Assembly (NCBI GenBank): GCA_950022655.1
Contig: OX465582.1
Coordinates: 96,548,704-96,612,703, forward strand
Source of the DNA: Alentia gelatinosa
Lineage: Eukaryota; Annelida; Polychaeta; Phyllodocida; Polynoidae
Length of the DNA: 64,000 bases
Reading direction: 5' to 3'
The notes under the pieces are model-generated. The model did not search any database, was not told where the DNA came from, and saw only the letters and a list, made by a program, of their open reading frames with translations. Within the stretch, counting starts at the first letter, position 1; every line of letters begins with the position of its first letter. Of this stretch, positions 46,413 through 58,387 are shown in pieces. A program made the translations under genes and the position numbers.

Positions 46413-47048
46413 AGCAGAAATCAATTCCTTCACATCACTTTCTGGTTCATTCTGGGTCTTCACTGCCTTACAGGGTTCAGAGTCAATCTAGAAGGGACAT
46501 ACCTAGTTTCCACTACAGACGGCTTCATAGGCCTTGAAAAACGGGGTTTGTATGTTGTGGTGCATTGCTTTTGAATCTGGTGTCTGGATTGTTTGGGTTG
46601 ATTGACGTCCAATATCGATCCTTACCATCACAAGGAGACAAGTTTGTACCTATCTTGTAAATGACTAAAAAAAGTCGACCACGGGATTGTGAAGGTAAAT
46701 TGGCCACAATAAAATGAAGCCATTCCCACAATATATCCCATCCCTGCTCAAACAAACGGCGATAGGCTTCATCTGCGCCATCTCTGAGTGTTCTTTCAAG
46801 AAATGGTAGTGCAGAGCCTTACTCCAGCCATTGAATTGCACATCCTCGCAGAACCCAGAAAACCAATGCACTGCTCCCTGGTTATTCCTATGGTGGAGGG
46901 CTGGGGAAAGACAGCATTCTGTTTAGTCACGTCATGTCTCATTGTGGCATATAACTCCTATGAGCCGTGGATAATTGAAAACATTGACGGATATGCTTTT
47001 CGGCCAGGTTACTCAAGGCCTATTTTGATGAGCCAGAGGAATGGTGTA
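46413..47048. other. Unresolved, possibly decayed retroelement
   Basis: On the minus strand two overlapping frames between 46871 and 46525 (containing QFNGWSKALHYHFLK and RTLRDGADEAYRRLFEQGW) could join by a frameshift into something gag-like. The resemblance is only impressionistic. Confidence 0.2.
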
Positions 47049-47330
47049 TTATCTTAGCCTTGTATGAATGTCCATTGGCCTAACATTAGGAACTCAAATT
47101 CAATAGGCTTGCGAGTATGGTAACTCATACTCAATGGGGGATAAACAAATAAATATTTCCACACTAAGATAAAATCAGAAATAAATTCCCGTTTGGTCTG
47201 ATTCCCATTTCACCATCTCATTTGGAGCACTTCAGAATATTCACTCGGCTATCGCTTCATTAATATTACTACATGCTCCAAACTCGATGGCCAACGGGGA
47301 CACAACCAAACACTCATCAGTTTCTTTCCT
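47049..47330 (+). mobile_element. Two-hairpin foldback element, decayed copy
   Basis: TTATCTTAGCCTTGTATGAA start, CACACTAAGATAAAATCAGA junction, core ATTCACTCGGCTATCGCTTC near 47240, tail CACTCATCAGTTTCTTTCCT. Hairpin 1 pairing is weakened by substitutions. Confidence 0.65.
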
Positions 47331-49038
47331 ATTCCTGCTGGACATCCACCTGGGAATCTGTGAGGACTGATGGTTCTGGCCTAGATTCACTTTGGAATTC
47401 TCCAGAGCTCAGATATGCCTGTACAGGCCCCTGGCTTGTGTAGTCACCTACACTGCACTTTCTTGCACCAAAATGTCCCATCAGAGGAGACATTATGGTA
47501 TCTAGCGGTAGAAACGTTTTTGAGCCTCAGCCGTCTGGCACTCTGTCTCATAAAACTTGTTCCGAGCTTCATGTTCCCTTTCTATCCATGTGGCTTCCAG
47601 AACTTTTTGCATCTCATGTAGGCTTCTCTACTGGAGGGCTTTCAGAGTTTCCCAAATAAAGCTCTGTCGTTCAAGTGCAGATTTCTCGAATGTCTTCCTC
47701 TGATCTGATTGGTCAGCAACAGCAGTTTCAGGGTTTCTGTTTCCAATTGTCCTGAGCTATCTAGATCACAGAGGATCCTTTGACTCTGGTTTGGAAGGTA
47801 AGATAGCCTTCATCCATACTACCCTGGGGCCCTTAATCTGAGATCGTACATGTAGACGCTTTTCTGTAAGCCATAGAAACCCAGGGACGATGTGGACGCC
47901 CTTATGGATGACTACTACTGTGTTAGCGAACAGACTTAGTTATTATTAAATGATAACCCTTGTATATGGTGCAGAAAGGGGTCTTGATGTACGATCCTAG
48001 AATATGAAACGGGCCCCTGATCTTCCATAGGAACTGGGCTGCTCCTGTTCAGATCACCAATCTTCGGGTGATTATTACCTGGGATATACAAAAGAGTTCG
48101 GGTGACTGCTTCTGTTTGGTGCCTTTAAAGATGAACTACGGTAATTAGGCTCTGTTAAATAATCCAAAAGACTAAGCCTTACCCACCACACCACATGAGT
48201 GTGCGCAGAGCAGGTACATTTCTTAACTGGGAGGAGTGTGGGGCATTTCAGTGTTGAGTCATTAGCCATTGTCAGCTGGGTATGCCTCTGAGACACTGGC
48301 ACCTGGCTCCTTTACCAATATCACAGTAAATAGCACGCAGTTTAGGGATAGCTTTTTGCAGCACGCTGGATGTCTATATGTGACCCTTCTGACTTTTAGG
48401 CAACGTATATAGGGTAAAATATCCTGGTCACAGCACCAATGTAGCAGCACTGGCTATATATATATATAAGTCTTATGATCGGATGACAAGTGAACAGGCT
48501 AAGGGTTGGTTCGACTAGGAATACTCGGATTACTGGCATTACAATCGCATGTCTCTAGCAAATGATGGAACAAAGGCAGGAATTTCATTTTTTTTAAATG
48601 TATCATGCAGTCAAGCTCTCCAGTTCAGAATTCTGATCCTAGGGACAGTGTTACAAATTCCGTAGTGATCTGTATGCATGGAACCACAGACAATAACCAC
48701 TTCTAATGGCCTCTCTTCCCAATACTAGGAATTGACCTGGCAGGAAAGCACCAGAATCAACTTGATCACCAGGGCTGTAGTCCGTACTGCCGAGCAAGAA
48801 CCCGATTGGTCACTTTTCGCCGAGATTCACGAGTCTGGCGCCCTCCTTTTATGTGAAGGTTATGTAATAACGGCGACCCTGCTGTGCCACCTCAATGTGC
48901 AGGTTGACCCACATCACCATAGAGCAAAGGCGAGACCTGTGGCGACATCTCACGTAAAGAAATAACACCCATCGCTCGATACAACTGCACCTACATGTAC
49001 CTAGTTTTTAAATCCAAGAATTCCATACCACCATTTTC
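47331..49038. other. Unresolved DNA
   Basis: A minus-strand frame at about 47500-47640 (SLHEMQKVLEATWIEREHEA onward) has a helical, coding-like look but no start, stop or splice context. Near 47965-48020 lies one end of the inverted-repeat family seen at 10632-11172. TA repeats at 48456-48470. Confidence 0.25.
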
Positions 49039-49282
49039 CAAAGATGTCAGTTTTCCTATTTTCCAAGGAGATCTTTTTTTTTAATTTTATGTTTATTAAA
49101 TTTTGTTTTTTTTACTGGCCTCATTCATACTAATAAAGAGTGGGTCAAACCTCCCCACGCATTCCAGCCCCATTCCATGACCAATAACGATGTGTTTTCC
49201 ATGTTTACTCGGTCACTTTGAGGCAGCCAATTTCATATACAAACATCCCCCCTTCTTTTCATGACCCCAATTGACATCCCTG
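49039..49282 (-). mobile_element. hAT-like MITE, inverted copy
   Basis: CAAAGATGTCAGTTTTCC at the left, GACCCCAATTGACATCCCTG at the right; TTCATACTAATAAAGAGTGG follows the same order as 16950-16985. Confidence 0.6.
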
Positions 49283-49689
49283 GTTTTGTATATCTTGAAC
49301 CATGACGTCACCATGAGATATTTTGTTGATCTTTCTATTTGTTATGGAGGAATCCGTTATGCCTTTGAATCATGGGAAAGCTGTCTGAATTAAGTAACAC
49401 ACTGGTTTCATATAATATTATCACGTACGTATCACTTACACATACTGTCCACTGTTACCGATGGCGTGTCTCTGACCGTACGTCACAATGAGACGTACGG
49501 TGTATGACGTCATCTGACTATATAAGATTTCAACATTTCGAGGTATATGATAATACTAGAACAGGCTGACTGTCTTCGTACGTCAGACTACTAGGTCAAA
49601 TTATCAATCAGAAATAGTCCTCTGCCTTCAGCATCGGGAAATATCTGATCAATTATTTCGCCGCGTATTTTGATGTGCGTCTACAGTAA

Positions 49690-49864
49690 GCCAGTTTCCG
49701 TATATTAGGGGTACAGATTTAACCACCGTAACCTTCCCTTTCAATGAGAGTGAACGATTGTACCAATTACTCTTACAGATATGTTCATTATGGATTTTCA
49801 TGTCATAGATCATATTGATTCCCATATTATCGGCAAGAATTACGCCTAAAACCTTGACCTGGAA
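49690..49864 (-). pseudogene. Non-LTR retrotransposon (LINE) reverse transcriptase fragment
   Basis: About 58 residues of the minus frame read KVLGVILADNMGI, then HICKSNWYNRSLSLKGKV and TVVKSVPLIYGNWL. This order, LG(V/I) followed some 30 residues later by W..R.LSL.GK.TV.KS, is the familiar pattern just after the catalytic palm in LINE reverse transcriptases of the jockey/L2/CR1 type. The flanking frame is short, no YADD box or endonuclease is adjacent, and stops follow, so this is a dead fragment. Confidence 0.6.
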
Positions 49865-51405
49865 AACCACGGGTAGAGGTATAAATACTACCCGCTGCCA
49901 GCGGTGCAGTATTGATAATGTTAGCACCCTAGTACCATGTAAATTGCGGTTTTGTCTCATGATTTCAGGTCTATGTGAAAAAAAAACGACCTGAAACTCT
50001 CTTCGTTTACGGCTGCCATCACCCTAAAAATATTTTGGGTTAATGAAAATCAATCATAAAAATCTTTTCATTAAACTAACTAAAACTCCGGCATATACTA
50101 GACAGTGGATGGCTATGTCTGATGGCATTTTCCTAATCGAAACTACTGAGTGATTAGTTGTGAAAATATTTCTAAGACATAAGGAGATATAATTAATATC
50201 CTGTCCCTGGTAACTACATAGGGTGCACACCATAGGGATAGCACTGTTCAAGTAGGGATCTAGTCATATTATACACCAGGTGGTAGCATCCACCCCACTG
50301 GGGCAGCACCCACCATACACTGGCGACAGGGCTTGGTTGTCAAACTACACCCACCACCACAAACCTCCTAAGGCTAAAACCAGAGTGAATGATTGGAGAT
50401 ATCCAGGGAGGTGTTTCAAAGCTAAAAAATTATTATATGTATATATAGGGGCCATCCATAATATACATAATATACATGTGTATAATAGATTAAAGAATGG
50501 GTGTATGCAAAGTGTTCAACATATTTGAACACCCAGTCCCCCGCTACTTACTGTACTGTGACTACAGTACCAACATACATGTATACACGTGGCTTATTTT
50601 CATTTTCTTGGTTTATATAGGAAATGTAATGAAAAATGTCTTTAATTCTGTCAAAAACAGAACGATGACGACCTATAGTTATTAGAAATTGGGTATTCCT
50701 ATACATTTATATGCTGTGAAGGGCTGAAGGAAATGGGATGGATTATCCTATGTGCAATCGGACCTTTAAAAGTTTTTATTCTGTGAGGATATCATCATAA
50801 TATTAACCTCCAGATCAAAAACTAGCACGGTCACCTTTATTTTTTAGATAGAAATATGTTCCACTATATGTTTGAGATCATCATATTTAGTTTCCAGGAA
50901 TGTGACATGGGTTCCATTTTTCAAGGTGAGTTGTCCCATATACATCTAAAGACAAATGCTGGTAATTGGGTGATTTCTAACTTCTATTGATTTTTTTGCA
51001 AATAACTCTGGATAATATAAGTTCCATATACCAGCAAATAGAAAATGCAAAAAAACTGGCATGTCACCATGCTAACTTCTCTGGGGAGGCCATCTAAGAA
51101 TTGTTGTCTACGAGAGACTTTGTTGCTAAATGACACTGATGTCCTATTGCTATCTTCAAATGATTCTGGGTTATGATAGTTGGGAACATGTACAAATGAG
51201 AAATGTTAAAAAATTACTATGTCACCGTCCTAATTTCTATGGGAAGGCCATCTGGAGAAGGCAAGTACTTATCTATTGGTGTTTATGGGAAACTGCTATA
51301 GTTTCATGAAACCAGATGGCAGCACCAGTGTCTACACAGGGCGCAGTGCGATGTACCTACCCGCATTTGTCTTTAAACCAGGTAGATACTAGAGGCTGGA
51401 CCTAC
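49865..51405. other. Unassigned DNA with a degenerate tandem repeat
   Basis: Two copies of an approximately 157-bp unit occupy about 50985-51255 (conserved TGTCACC, TAATTTCT or TAACTTCT, and GGCCATCT). Otherwise AT-rich and featureless. Confidence 0.35.
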
Positions 51406-51759
51406 CTGTACATCTTGCTCTTTTTTACTGTGTTCATCACTGTTGAGAATTCCGACCGAAAAGTTCGATGTGATGTCTACTGGCGTTTTCTCTCTTGGTA
51501 ATAATCGCTGTAGAAAATGGCCCAGATTCTCACTATCGACAGAGGTCAGTCTTCTTGGCTGTGGTATAGATGTGCCTAGGTAGGACTCTTTTGGCTGTGA
51601 ATTTTCCTGATCCATGGAATTCCGGGAAACATGATATTGCGATCGAGCAATATACGTGGCAGGTTCTTCGCCGGACTCTTTGTGTAACTCAGTTGAAGTT
51701 TTTATCGTCCAATCCGCTGCCACTGAACCCTCACTGGTATCACTAGTCTGCTTATCCAT
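51406..51759 (-). CDS. Candidate first coding exon, protein not recognised
   Basis: From ATG at 51757-51759 the frame gives 118 codons up to a very good donor (CAG|GTAGGT, exon end at 51406), phase 0. The translation is polar and Ser/Glu/Lys-rich (MDKQTSDTSEGSVAADW at the start, NSDEHSKKEQDVQ at the donor), like a disordered N-terminus, with no repeat and no motif I recognise. The frame stays open for a few more codons upstream (to a stop), so an internal exon starting near 51770 is possible. No partner exon was found in the window, where it would lie to the left on the minus strand. Confidence 0.35.
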
Positions 51760-52388
51760 AGTCAAGTTATCCTCCACAATAAGGTGAAGCCTTGTATTCT
51801 TGTATTTGATGCTGTCTCCTCACCTATCATACTTCTCAGTGATCTTGTGCTCCTGTTTGAAAACAAAATTCGAGATATATAGTGATATATAGTGATAGCA
51901 TTACATTAAGACTAAGGTTAATTAACAAGAGTTTTAAATGTGTAATAAACGAATACAGGGTCACTAGTTGTATGTAAAAAATGTGCTGTATAATTGTCAA
52001 TTAGATAATATTATTGGTAACGTTCATCCATGATGTTTTCGTATCATCATATACCTGAAACTGGCGAATTGGTTTCGATTGAATGACTGTACCCCGCACG
52101 TCATAGTATGACGTATGGCCATAAATACCACATGGGTAGGAGCGGGCGTTATTCGTAGGAGGTACGGCCACAGGTTAAATATGACGAGACAGCTTTAGTC
52201 TAGTATGATGTGCATATTGATAACAGAACTCAATTCCTGTCGTGTCTTTATTGTACACCCTAGTATATAGATATTTGACTGTAAATAGACGTAGATGTGC
52301 TCAAAGTAGATACGCCGCCATCCAGAGCGTACAGTCCACTATTTATACTCAATGCCCTAGAAGGTGAAGTAATTTAGTAAAACGTATC
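51760..52388. other. Unassigned DNA
   Basis: If the exon at 51406 is a first exon, its 5' leader and promoter would lie here. No TATA-type element stands out. Confidence 0.25.
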
Positions 52389-52502
52389 ACCTTGTTGGGA
52401 CGTCCTCTCGTATCGTGTTTCTTTAGACAAAAATATCAAGCGAGCTCGTAGAGCGAGTTTTTATCAAAGGAAATAAGGTAAAAGAGGACGTCCCAGCAAG
52501 GT
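52389..52502. repeat. Foldback hairpin, CTCTCGTAC family
   Basis: Arms ACCTTGTTGGGACGTCCTCT and AGAGGACGTCCCAGCAAGGT match at 19 of 20 positions. The loop contains AAGCGAGCTCGTAGAGCGAG. CTCTCGTATCGTGTTT aligns with CTCTCGTACCGCGTTT of the 30649 hairpin. Confidence 0.75.
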
Positions 52503-52929
52503 CAATATGTTTTTACTTTTATCATATACAAATGTACCTCCAAATTTGAATAAATATTGGAATAGTAAACAAAAATATGACTGTCAAGTCACTATCCAAA
52601 GTGGATTGGTATGGCAGACGTCAATCTAAGTGTGTATGTTTAGTTTCTGACAAAACATTTGAATGTATTTGATAATTTTATTTTCGTGATATATGTTTTC
52701 ATAATATTTTACCGTAATTGGCTATGTATTATTATGTTGATATTTCATGTTTTTTCCTTAATCAGTCGTTCCATACACTGCTATACCAACATGCACCAAT
52801 TGCGTATTCAGAGTAGGCTATTTGTGTTTTTATTTGTTTTTATGGCAGTAACACCTATACTGTAGCACCTCTAGGTCGATGACGGTGCGACACACCAGCA
52901 TATAACTAGGAGAAAATGTTATATCCATT
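52503..52929. other. Unassigned AT-rich DNA
   Basis: No feature supported. Confidence 0.3.
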
Positions 52930-53012
52930 TTTATCTCACCCCTGGTACAAGCTTCGCCATAGAAATAACACAAGGAAAAAATACTCAACGATCACCCCCG
53001 TAAAGTGACTGG
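52930..53012 (+). mobile_element. Two-hairpin element, left-end fragment
   Basis: TTATCTCACCCCTGGTACAA and ATACTCAACGATCACCCCCG, GTAAAGTGAC align with 600-680. The remainder is missing. Confidence 0.55.
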
Positions 53013-54120
53013 CTAATAGGTCAACTATGCCACTCACTTTGCTCTCTGATAGCCCCTTAGCGTTTGATGCACTAATGTTTGTTTGGCTTGATGATACTTC
53101 ATTTGGAGAACAACTAATGCTCTTAGTAGTCCTCTTACTAACATCACACTCAAAATACCTTAATTGTCCTTTTGGACCCCTGCTCATTTAAGCAGGCCTT
53201 TATAGTTGGAACATTGATAGCGAAGTGTTAGATTCTCTGCAGTAATCTGAAACCCTGTGTGAGCATTCTAACCTCTAGATGACGTTTATGAGCGCGATTT
53301 CCCGCGCTCAATAACCAGTTGAGGTACATACATGTACGTGCAGGGGTGTTCAATGATAATATTCATGCCGTCATTGACGTAAACATGTAAAGGCGATAGT
53401 AGAAGCCCGGCAGTTCCCAAGGTGTGGGATTGGGGAGGGGGCGACTTATCTGGACCTCTGGCTAGCCGAATTATCATGTTATTAAACTACAGAATTGAGC
53501 ATCGGATCTAGATGGGGATACCATTTATGTGGAAAAAGAGGATACCAAAAAGGCTACTTTAGGGTTGCCAAGTTTGGGCATTGAGTAATATTTTGCCAAG
53601 GTAAGGGCTCGATGCAAGTGAGGGGTCCAGAAGAAGAGCATTGTAGGGGTTAAAGGAAGTCTGTTAATCATCAATAACATTTTATCATTTATTATAAGCA
53701 CGGACTTCAATAACAGGTCTGTGATTATAGCCCTAAAATCAAATGGAGTTCGACCAATATCAGACATACCAGCAATATCTAGCATGCCTATCACCATTCA
53801 GGGTAGGTCGACTACATCAGTTCTGGAGGGTCTGTTTTTATCATGAATGGAAGTGGAAGTGGAAGATTAGTAAATAATCGGTGGGTGACATTGAGCGGAA
53901 CTTCTATGAACTATAGAATGGTCTGATGGTTTCTGTTTAGTTCGCACGATGGCGGCACTATTCTCGTTAGAGGAAGCGTTGACTTGGTCGCGGTATATTG
54001 TCATGTGCCAGAGGCGTTTATCGTCTGCATGATCTCTTCTATAGGCTTCAAATGTGGTGTTAGTGACAAGAAGTGCAAGTACACAAATGTACTTATATAT
54101 GGGCAGATAAGTCTACTACT
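53013..54120. other. Unassigned DNA
   Basis: A palindrome GAGCGCGATTTCCCGCGCTC lies at 53290. No gene is supported. Confidence 0.3.
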
Positions 54121-54411
54121 ATCGTAAAACTGGATGAGTTTTATTCCTGGCCACCGTATGCCACAACTGGCGTGTGGCATAGTGATTTCGCTAGGCGAAG
54201 CCGCGTGAAGTCCGGAGCCAAAACTCCAGGAGTGGCATGCAGTGGCCACGATTAAAACGAATCAGGTTTTGATTTTATCCTACCCCATCTCCTTGATTTG
54301 GGAATATTACGTGATAACAATTCTGTATACTACTACTCGTATATAAAACTCTGTATCCTCTGTCAGCGTAGCATATGGAAACTCAATGTTAAGCCTATGG
54401 TATTTTGTAAT
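54121..54411 (-). mobile_element. Two-hairpin element, TCCTACCCC subfamily, inverted order
   Basis: Aligns throughout with 27560-27863: ATCGTAAAACTGGATGAG, hairpin 2 core TTTCGCTAGGCGAAGCCGCG at 54186, TTTTATCCTACCCCATCTCC, then CTCAATGTTAAGCCTATGG. The closing GGGGTAGGATAA is lost where the C-rich tract begins. Confidence 0.7.
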
Positions 54412-54422
54412 GAAAATGAATC

Positions 54423-54512
54423 ACCCCCCCCCCCCCCTTGGAAATACCTCTAAATGAAATGTCCCCCTTGAAAATACCTCAAAATAAACTGCCCCCCTTG
54501 GAAATAAACCAT
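54423..54512. repeat. C-rich degenerate tandem tract
   Basis: Units of the form CCCCCTTGGAAATACCTC followed by AAATGAAATGT, about 32 bp each, three copies with a variable poly-C run. Confidence 0.7.
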
Positions 54513-55693
54513 ACACATATATAGTAATGTTAAGTAGATAAAGCCAGGTAAATTCTGGCTTGCAAATTCTAACTTCTATAATAAAATCCTCTAATACGCA
54601 GCTATCTGGCCCTTGAGAAATGTGGACTGCTAATGTTGGTTTGAGAGTAATGACTGCAAACTGGGTATCATGGTTATAGGATTAGATATCCACCATCTAG
54701 GAAGTGAAGCCTTAGCCTGTCAGGACATGCTGGCATGGGAGCTGCTGCTCTGAGACCTATCTTAAGGGGGTGTTCTATTGAGATAGTGGAGGCACCAAAA
54801 ACAACTTGTATGTGCTAAGCTACATTGCATGGCGATTACCTGACATTGACCATTGATCTGAGTAAAGATACTTATCTCCTAACAGCAGTATTGCCTTTGA
54901 TAGTATTAGCACATTCATGCACAACCTATGAACCCTAAAATCATTGCAGTTTTCTTGTGTAGAAAATAGTCCTGCTTTGTCTTTCATATATTTGGAGTTT
55001 TTAAAAGATTGTGAATACTAGACCATATTAGTTTTGACATCATTATTGATACTTCCCTGGTGTTTTGGTGTCAAACATACAACACTCTGCAAGGCACCAC
55101 TTTTACATTGTGGCTTAGCAAGTCTGCTGCTTTCTAATAACAAACGTTTTCAGTAAAGTGTGATTCACATGGAGATACTCATGTATTTTAGACTGGTGTA
55201 CTTTAAATCTTTCCCCCAGTCTCTGATAATTTTCCCTCTTTCCAAAAATCTCAGAGCAGAATACTAAAACTGAGCTTTCCCATTCTTGAAAAAAAAATGG
55301 TGGATCAGATTCATATGGAAGGACACACCCAGTACATAGTCTTAGACATGCTCCCATTAACAAGGTATGTAGTTTTTAACTTGAAGCTTTTTACCATGTT
55401 AATGCCTTGCTTGAGACTCAAGTGCCCGTGGCTAGCACCTTGGCTAGCACCCAGTGCAGGGTACTTAGTCACTGGTGCAAGGACTTTTTCCATGTGAGCA
55501 TGTATGAGATCATACCAATGAAACTAGGGGACCCCCATTACCAGTGGGAGTATACCAGTCTCACAAAAATCCAAGACTAAAGCGATACCCATTTTTTTAC
55601 TTTCATAACATTGATGCCAACCTTTCACTCCAATCCCAATAACTATATCAAGTTGGTGTTTGACTATTTGAAAGTATGAAAATTCTAATTAGA
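54513..55693. other. Unassigned DNA between C-rich tracts
   Basis: No intact gene seen. GTGTGATTCACATGGAGATA at about 55158 faintly resembles the satellite family. Confidence 0.3.
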
Positions 55694-56033
55694 TTAACCC
55701 ATTCAGGGCGGGTGATGCCATATGGCAGAAACCGTGCTGGGGTGGGTGATGCCAAAAGGCATCATTTTGTTAGATTAACAAAATTTCGTTTTCGTGAAAT
55801 AAAATAGGAAATATTGGATATATAATCATGAAATCTTTACAGAATATAGATGCAACACCCAGCTAATTATTTTGGCTTAAATGGACAAAAGATTTATGAT
55901 TGCATATTCTATCACATCCTAAACTATAGAACTATTACAATAGGCCTGAGACTTCCCGCCCCCTGGCAGTATAAACTGGCATTAGTACCCACCCTTTACC
56001 ATATACTATTGGCACCCACCCTTAAAGGGTTAA
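55694..56033 (+). mobile_element. piggyBac-like MITE
   Basis: TTAA at 55694-55697 and 56030-56033. Ends TTAACCCATTCAGGG and the inverse CCCTTAAAGGGTTAA; GGGTGATGCC and GGCACCC lie just inside. The TTAA duplication and CCC start are characteristic of piggyBac. 340 bp, non-coding. Confidence 0.75.
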
Positions 56034-57132
56034 TCCAGAGAATGCTTTTGAAATCTGAAAATATTCTTCTGGCATTTTGGGGATTACCAATTGCCACACC
56101 CAGGAAAGGATATCCCAATATTTGGCACCAGAGCACAGGAAAAGCCTTGTCTTGGCAGGTAGAATGTGGTATATTACAGATGGTAGTTAAATGTTCACCT
56201 TGCTATTGTTACCATTTACAATCAAACCAATACTGCCGACTGAATTAATGAAGATGAAAACAGTTTTTGTAAGATCCCTGCAAACAGCAACCACACAATG
56301 TCAGTTGGGACTATCTTTCCTCATATGTTGTTGGTCTGTATATTATAAACATGTGTAGCAGAGGCCAGATACCCATAATTATCACTGAAAATGCCATAGA
56401 AGGTGTTGCAAAGGTTAGAAAATCACTGGTTCTGATACCAGTTACAACATGGGCAGAATGCAGGTTTTGCTGTTTTCTGAGGATGTCCTGACAGTCACAT
56501 AATTACTCTCATGGTAAATTATTTGTTGAATTTTTGGTGATTAAGGATATCTGCTAGCAAAATAATGGTCATGAATAAGCAATTCAAGGTATTATCTCTT
56601 GGGTAATATTACTGCGGTGATTTGGGTGTTTGTTGAGTGAATTTCATCAAAAGAGCTATTCATCACAGTAACTGTCATTTACCATACATTTTCTTCAGTC
56701 AGCTGCTGTTTTATCAGGGTCTATTTGTTGAAAATATGTACCTTGATGGTAACATTACAGATTACTCAGGACATAAATGACAATTCAAGGACCTGCAATA
56801 ACCCTGTGGTAGTCTCTGCCTTAATAGGCCAACAATGATCATTGAAAAACATTGCAATGAACATTATCTCAGAAAAGTTCTTGCATGGCAGATAACAAGA
56901 AGTCTTAGTATGATGGCCCCCCACTCCACAGACATGGCACTGCCAGGTGTTACAGTACTTCACTTATTATCTTCTCTGCCACAATTACCATACTTATATA
57001 TGAGTAAATTTCTTAATTCTGCTAGAAGAGATCAGACACTATTGGCCTCTAAATTGTATAAATTATCCAAAATACACAGATCTAGAACCTTTTATGTAGG
57101 TGCATTGCAAAAACGTAAATCACTGATATTGA
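56034..57132. other. Unassigned DNA
   Basis: A plus frame of about 100 codons (56835 onward, containing YMSKFLNSARRDQTLLASKL) is open up to the C-rich tract but shows no known domain or splice context. Confidence 0.25.
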
Positions 57133-57355
57133 AATGCCCCCTCCCCCCAAGGCAAATACCGCCCCCCCCCCCCCCCCCGGCAAAAAAATGTGAAATGAAA
57201 TGCCGCCCCCAAGGCAAATACCTCTGAATAAAATGCCCCCCCCCCCCAGACAAATATCTCTAAATAAGTTACCCCCAGGTAAATACCCTCATATAAACTG
57301 CCCCCCCCCCTCCAATAGCTCGTCCCCCATGCCGTAAATAGTGAACGGTCCCTTG
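57133..57355. repeat. C-rich degenerate tandem tract
   Basis: Repeats of CCCCCAAGGCAAATACC, TCTGAATAAAATG type, about 30-40 bp, with poly-C runs of variable length. Same family and same strand as 54423-54512, and inverse to 42400-42600. It ends with GTGAACGGTCCCTTG. Confidence 0.7.
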
Positions 57356-57818
57356 ATTTGTAATAAAAGAACTTTTAGATACCTAGAGGTACATTTATTC
57401 AGGGTGACAACAAACAACGCGAGTAATTTGCAGGAGAATCTCACCACCTCTTTTAACACTTCACATGATCAACATTTATTCCCAGTACGAATTATCATGA
57501 AGGCATATCCTATGTAAATCAAGCAAATGTAAATTGGCCTATCTTACCTATTAACATAGGATGAACTGGACAAAACATTAAATCTACTCATTTAGAATAA
57601 ATAAAAAAGATCAAATTTTGATTGATAATTGAAAATATCTTAAAATCACCAGGTGGCGTCTACGTGAATTGTAGGATATCCGTGTAAACAATCTAAAATA
57701 AAATCGACTTTCCATGTCAAACACCAAGATCCTTTATCTCGAAGGTATTAATCATTGTTCATGAACCTCTTATCTCGGAAATACATGATAAGGGCACAAA
57801 GTGGATGTTAGTTCCTTG

Positions 57819-58009
57819 TAGACTGGCCTCAGTCCTTGTGTCCTACGTCCTACCCCTGCCGCCACCGCCTCCCTCCTCCCCCACCCTACTCTCCACCTCA
57901 CAGTTGACACAGTTGATCCCTGGGCCAGCATACATGGTGTAATGCATTTAATATTGATTTATACTAATAATTCAATGAATGCTCTCTATCAAAGACTTGA
58001 GCAAGACTA
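57819..58009 (-). mobile_element. Mutator-like MITE with perfect 9-bp duplication
   Basis: Ends TAGACTGGCCTCAGTCC and GACTTGAGCAAGACTA, 191 bp. AGTTCCTTG is present at 57810-57818 and 58010-58018. Confidence 0.85.
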
Positions 58010-58387
58010 AGTTCCTTGTTATAAACTATTAGAGGGCTCACTTGGAGTTCCAGTCTCCAAGCAGATGCTTTGTCATACTATGAAGTCAAGTGGCACAAAG
58101 TATCGACCAGGAGAATGTATAACAAGGGGGGGGGGGGAGTGGATATATGTGAACACTTTCCAAGCATATATCATGAGCCAGTACTGAGCCCTAGCAGGAG
58201 GAAGTATCTGCTGGGAGATTTACATGTTTAGCATAGCGGGGGAAATGGCGATATGGATAGATGATTCTGCATCAGAATATAGATCAATGGAACAGTGGGT
58301 TATATAATCAGTTAAATAACTCCGAATCTTAGATGACAGACCATTGCACTTAAGTATCATACATGAGATCATGTGATGAATTCATAT

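Noticed and set aside
46525..46871. Gag-like protein on the minus strand
   Set aside because: Needs an assumed frameshift and rests on a loose impression of RTLRDGADEAYRRL-type sequence. No zinc knuckle, protease or LTR nearby. Kept only as an unresolved interval.
56766..56963. Minus-strand Cys/His-rich frame (WQCHVCGVGGHH) as a zinc finger
   Set aside because: Spacing does not fit a C2H2 or CCHC finger, the frame is short, and there is no gene context.
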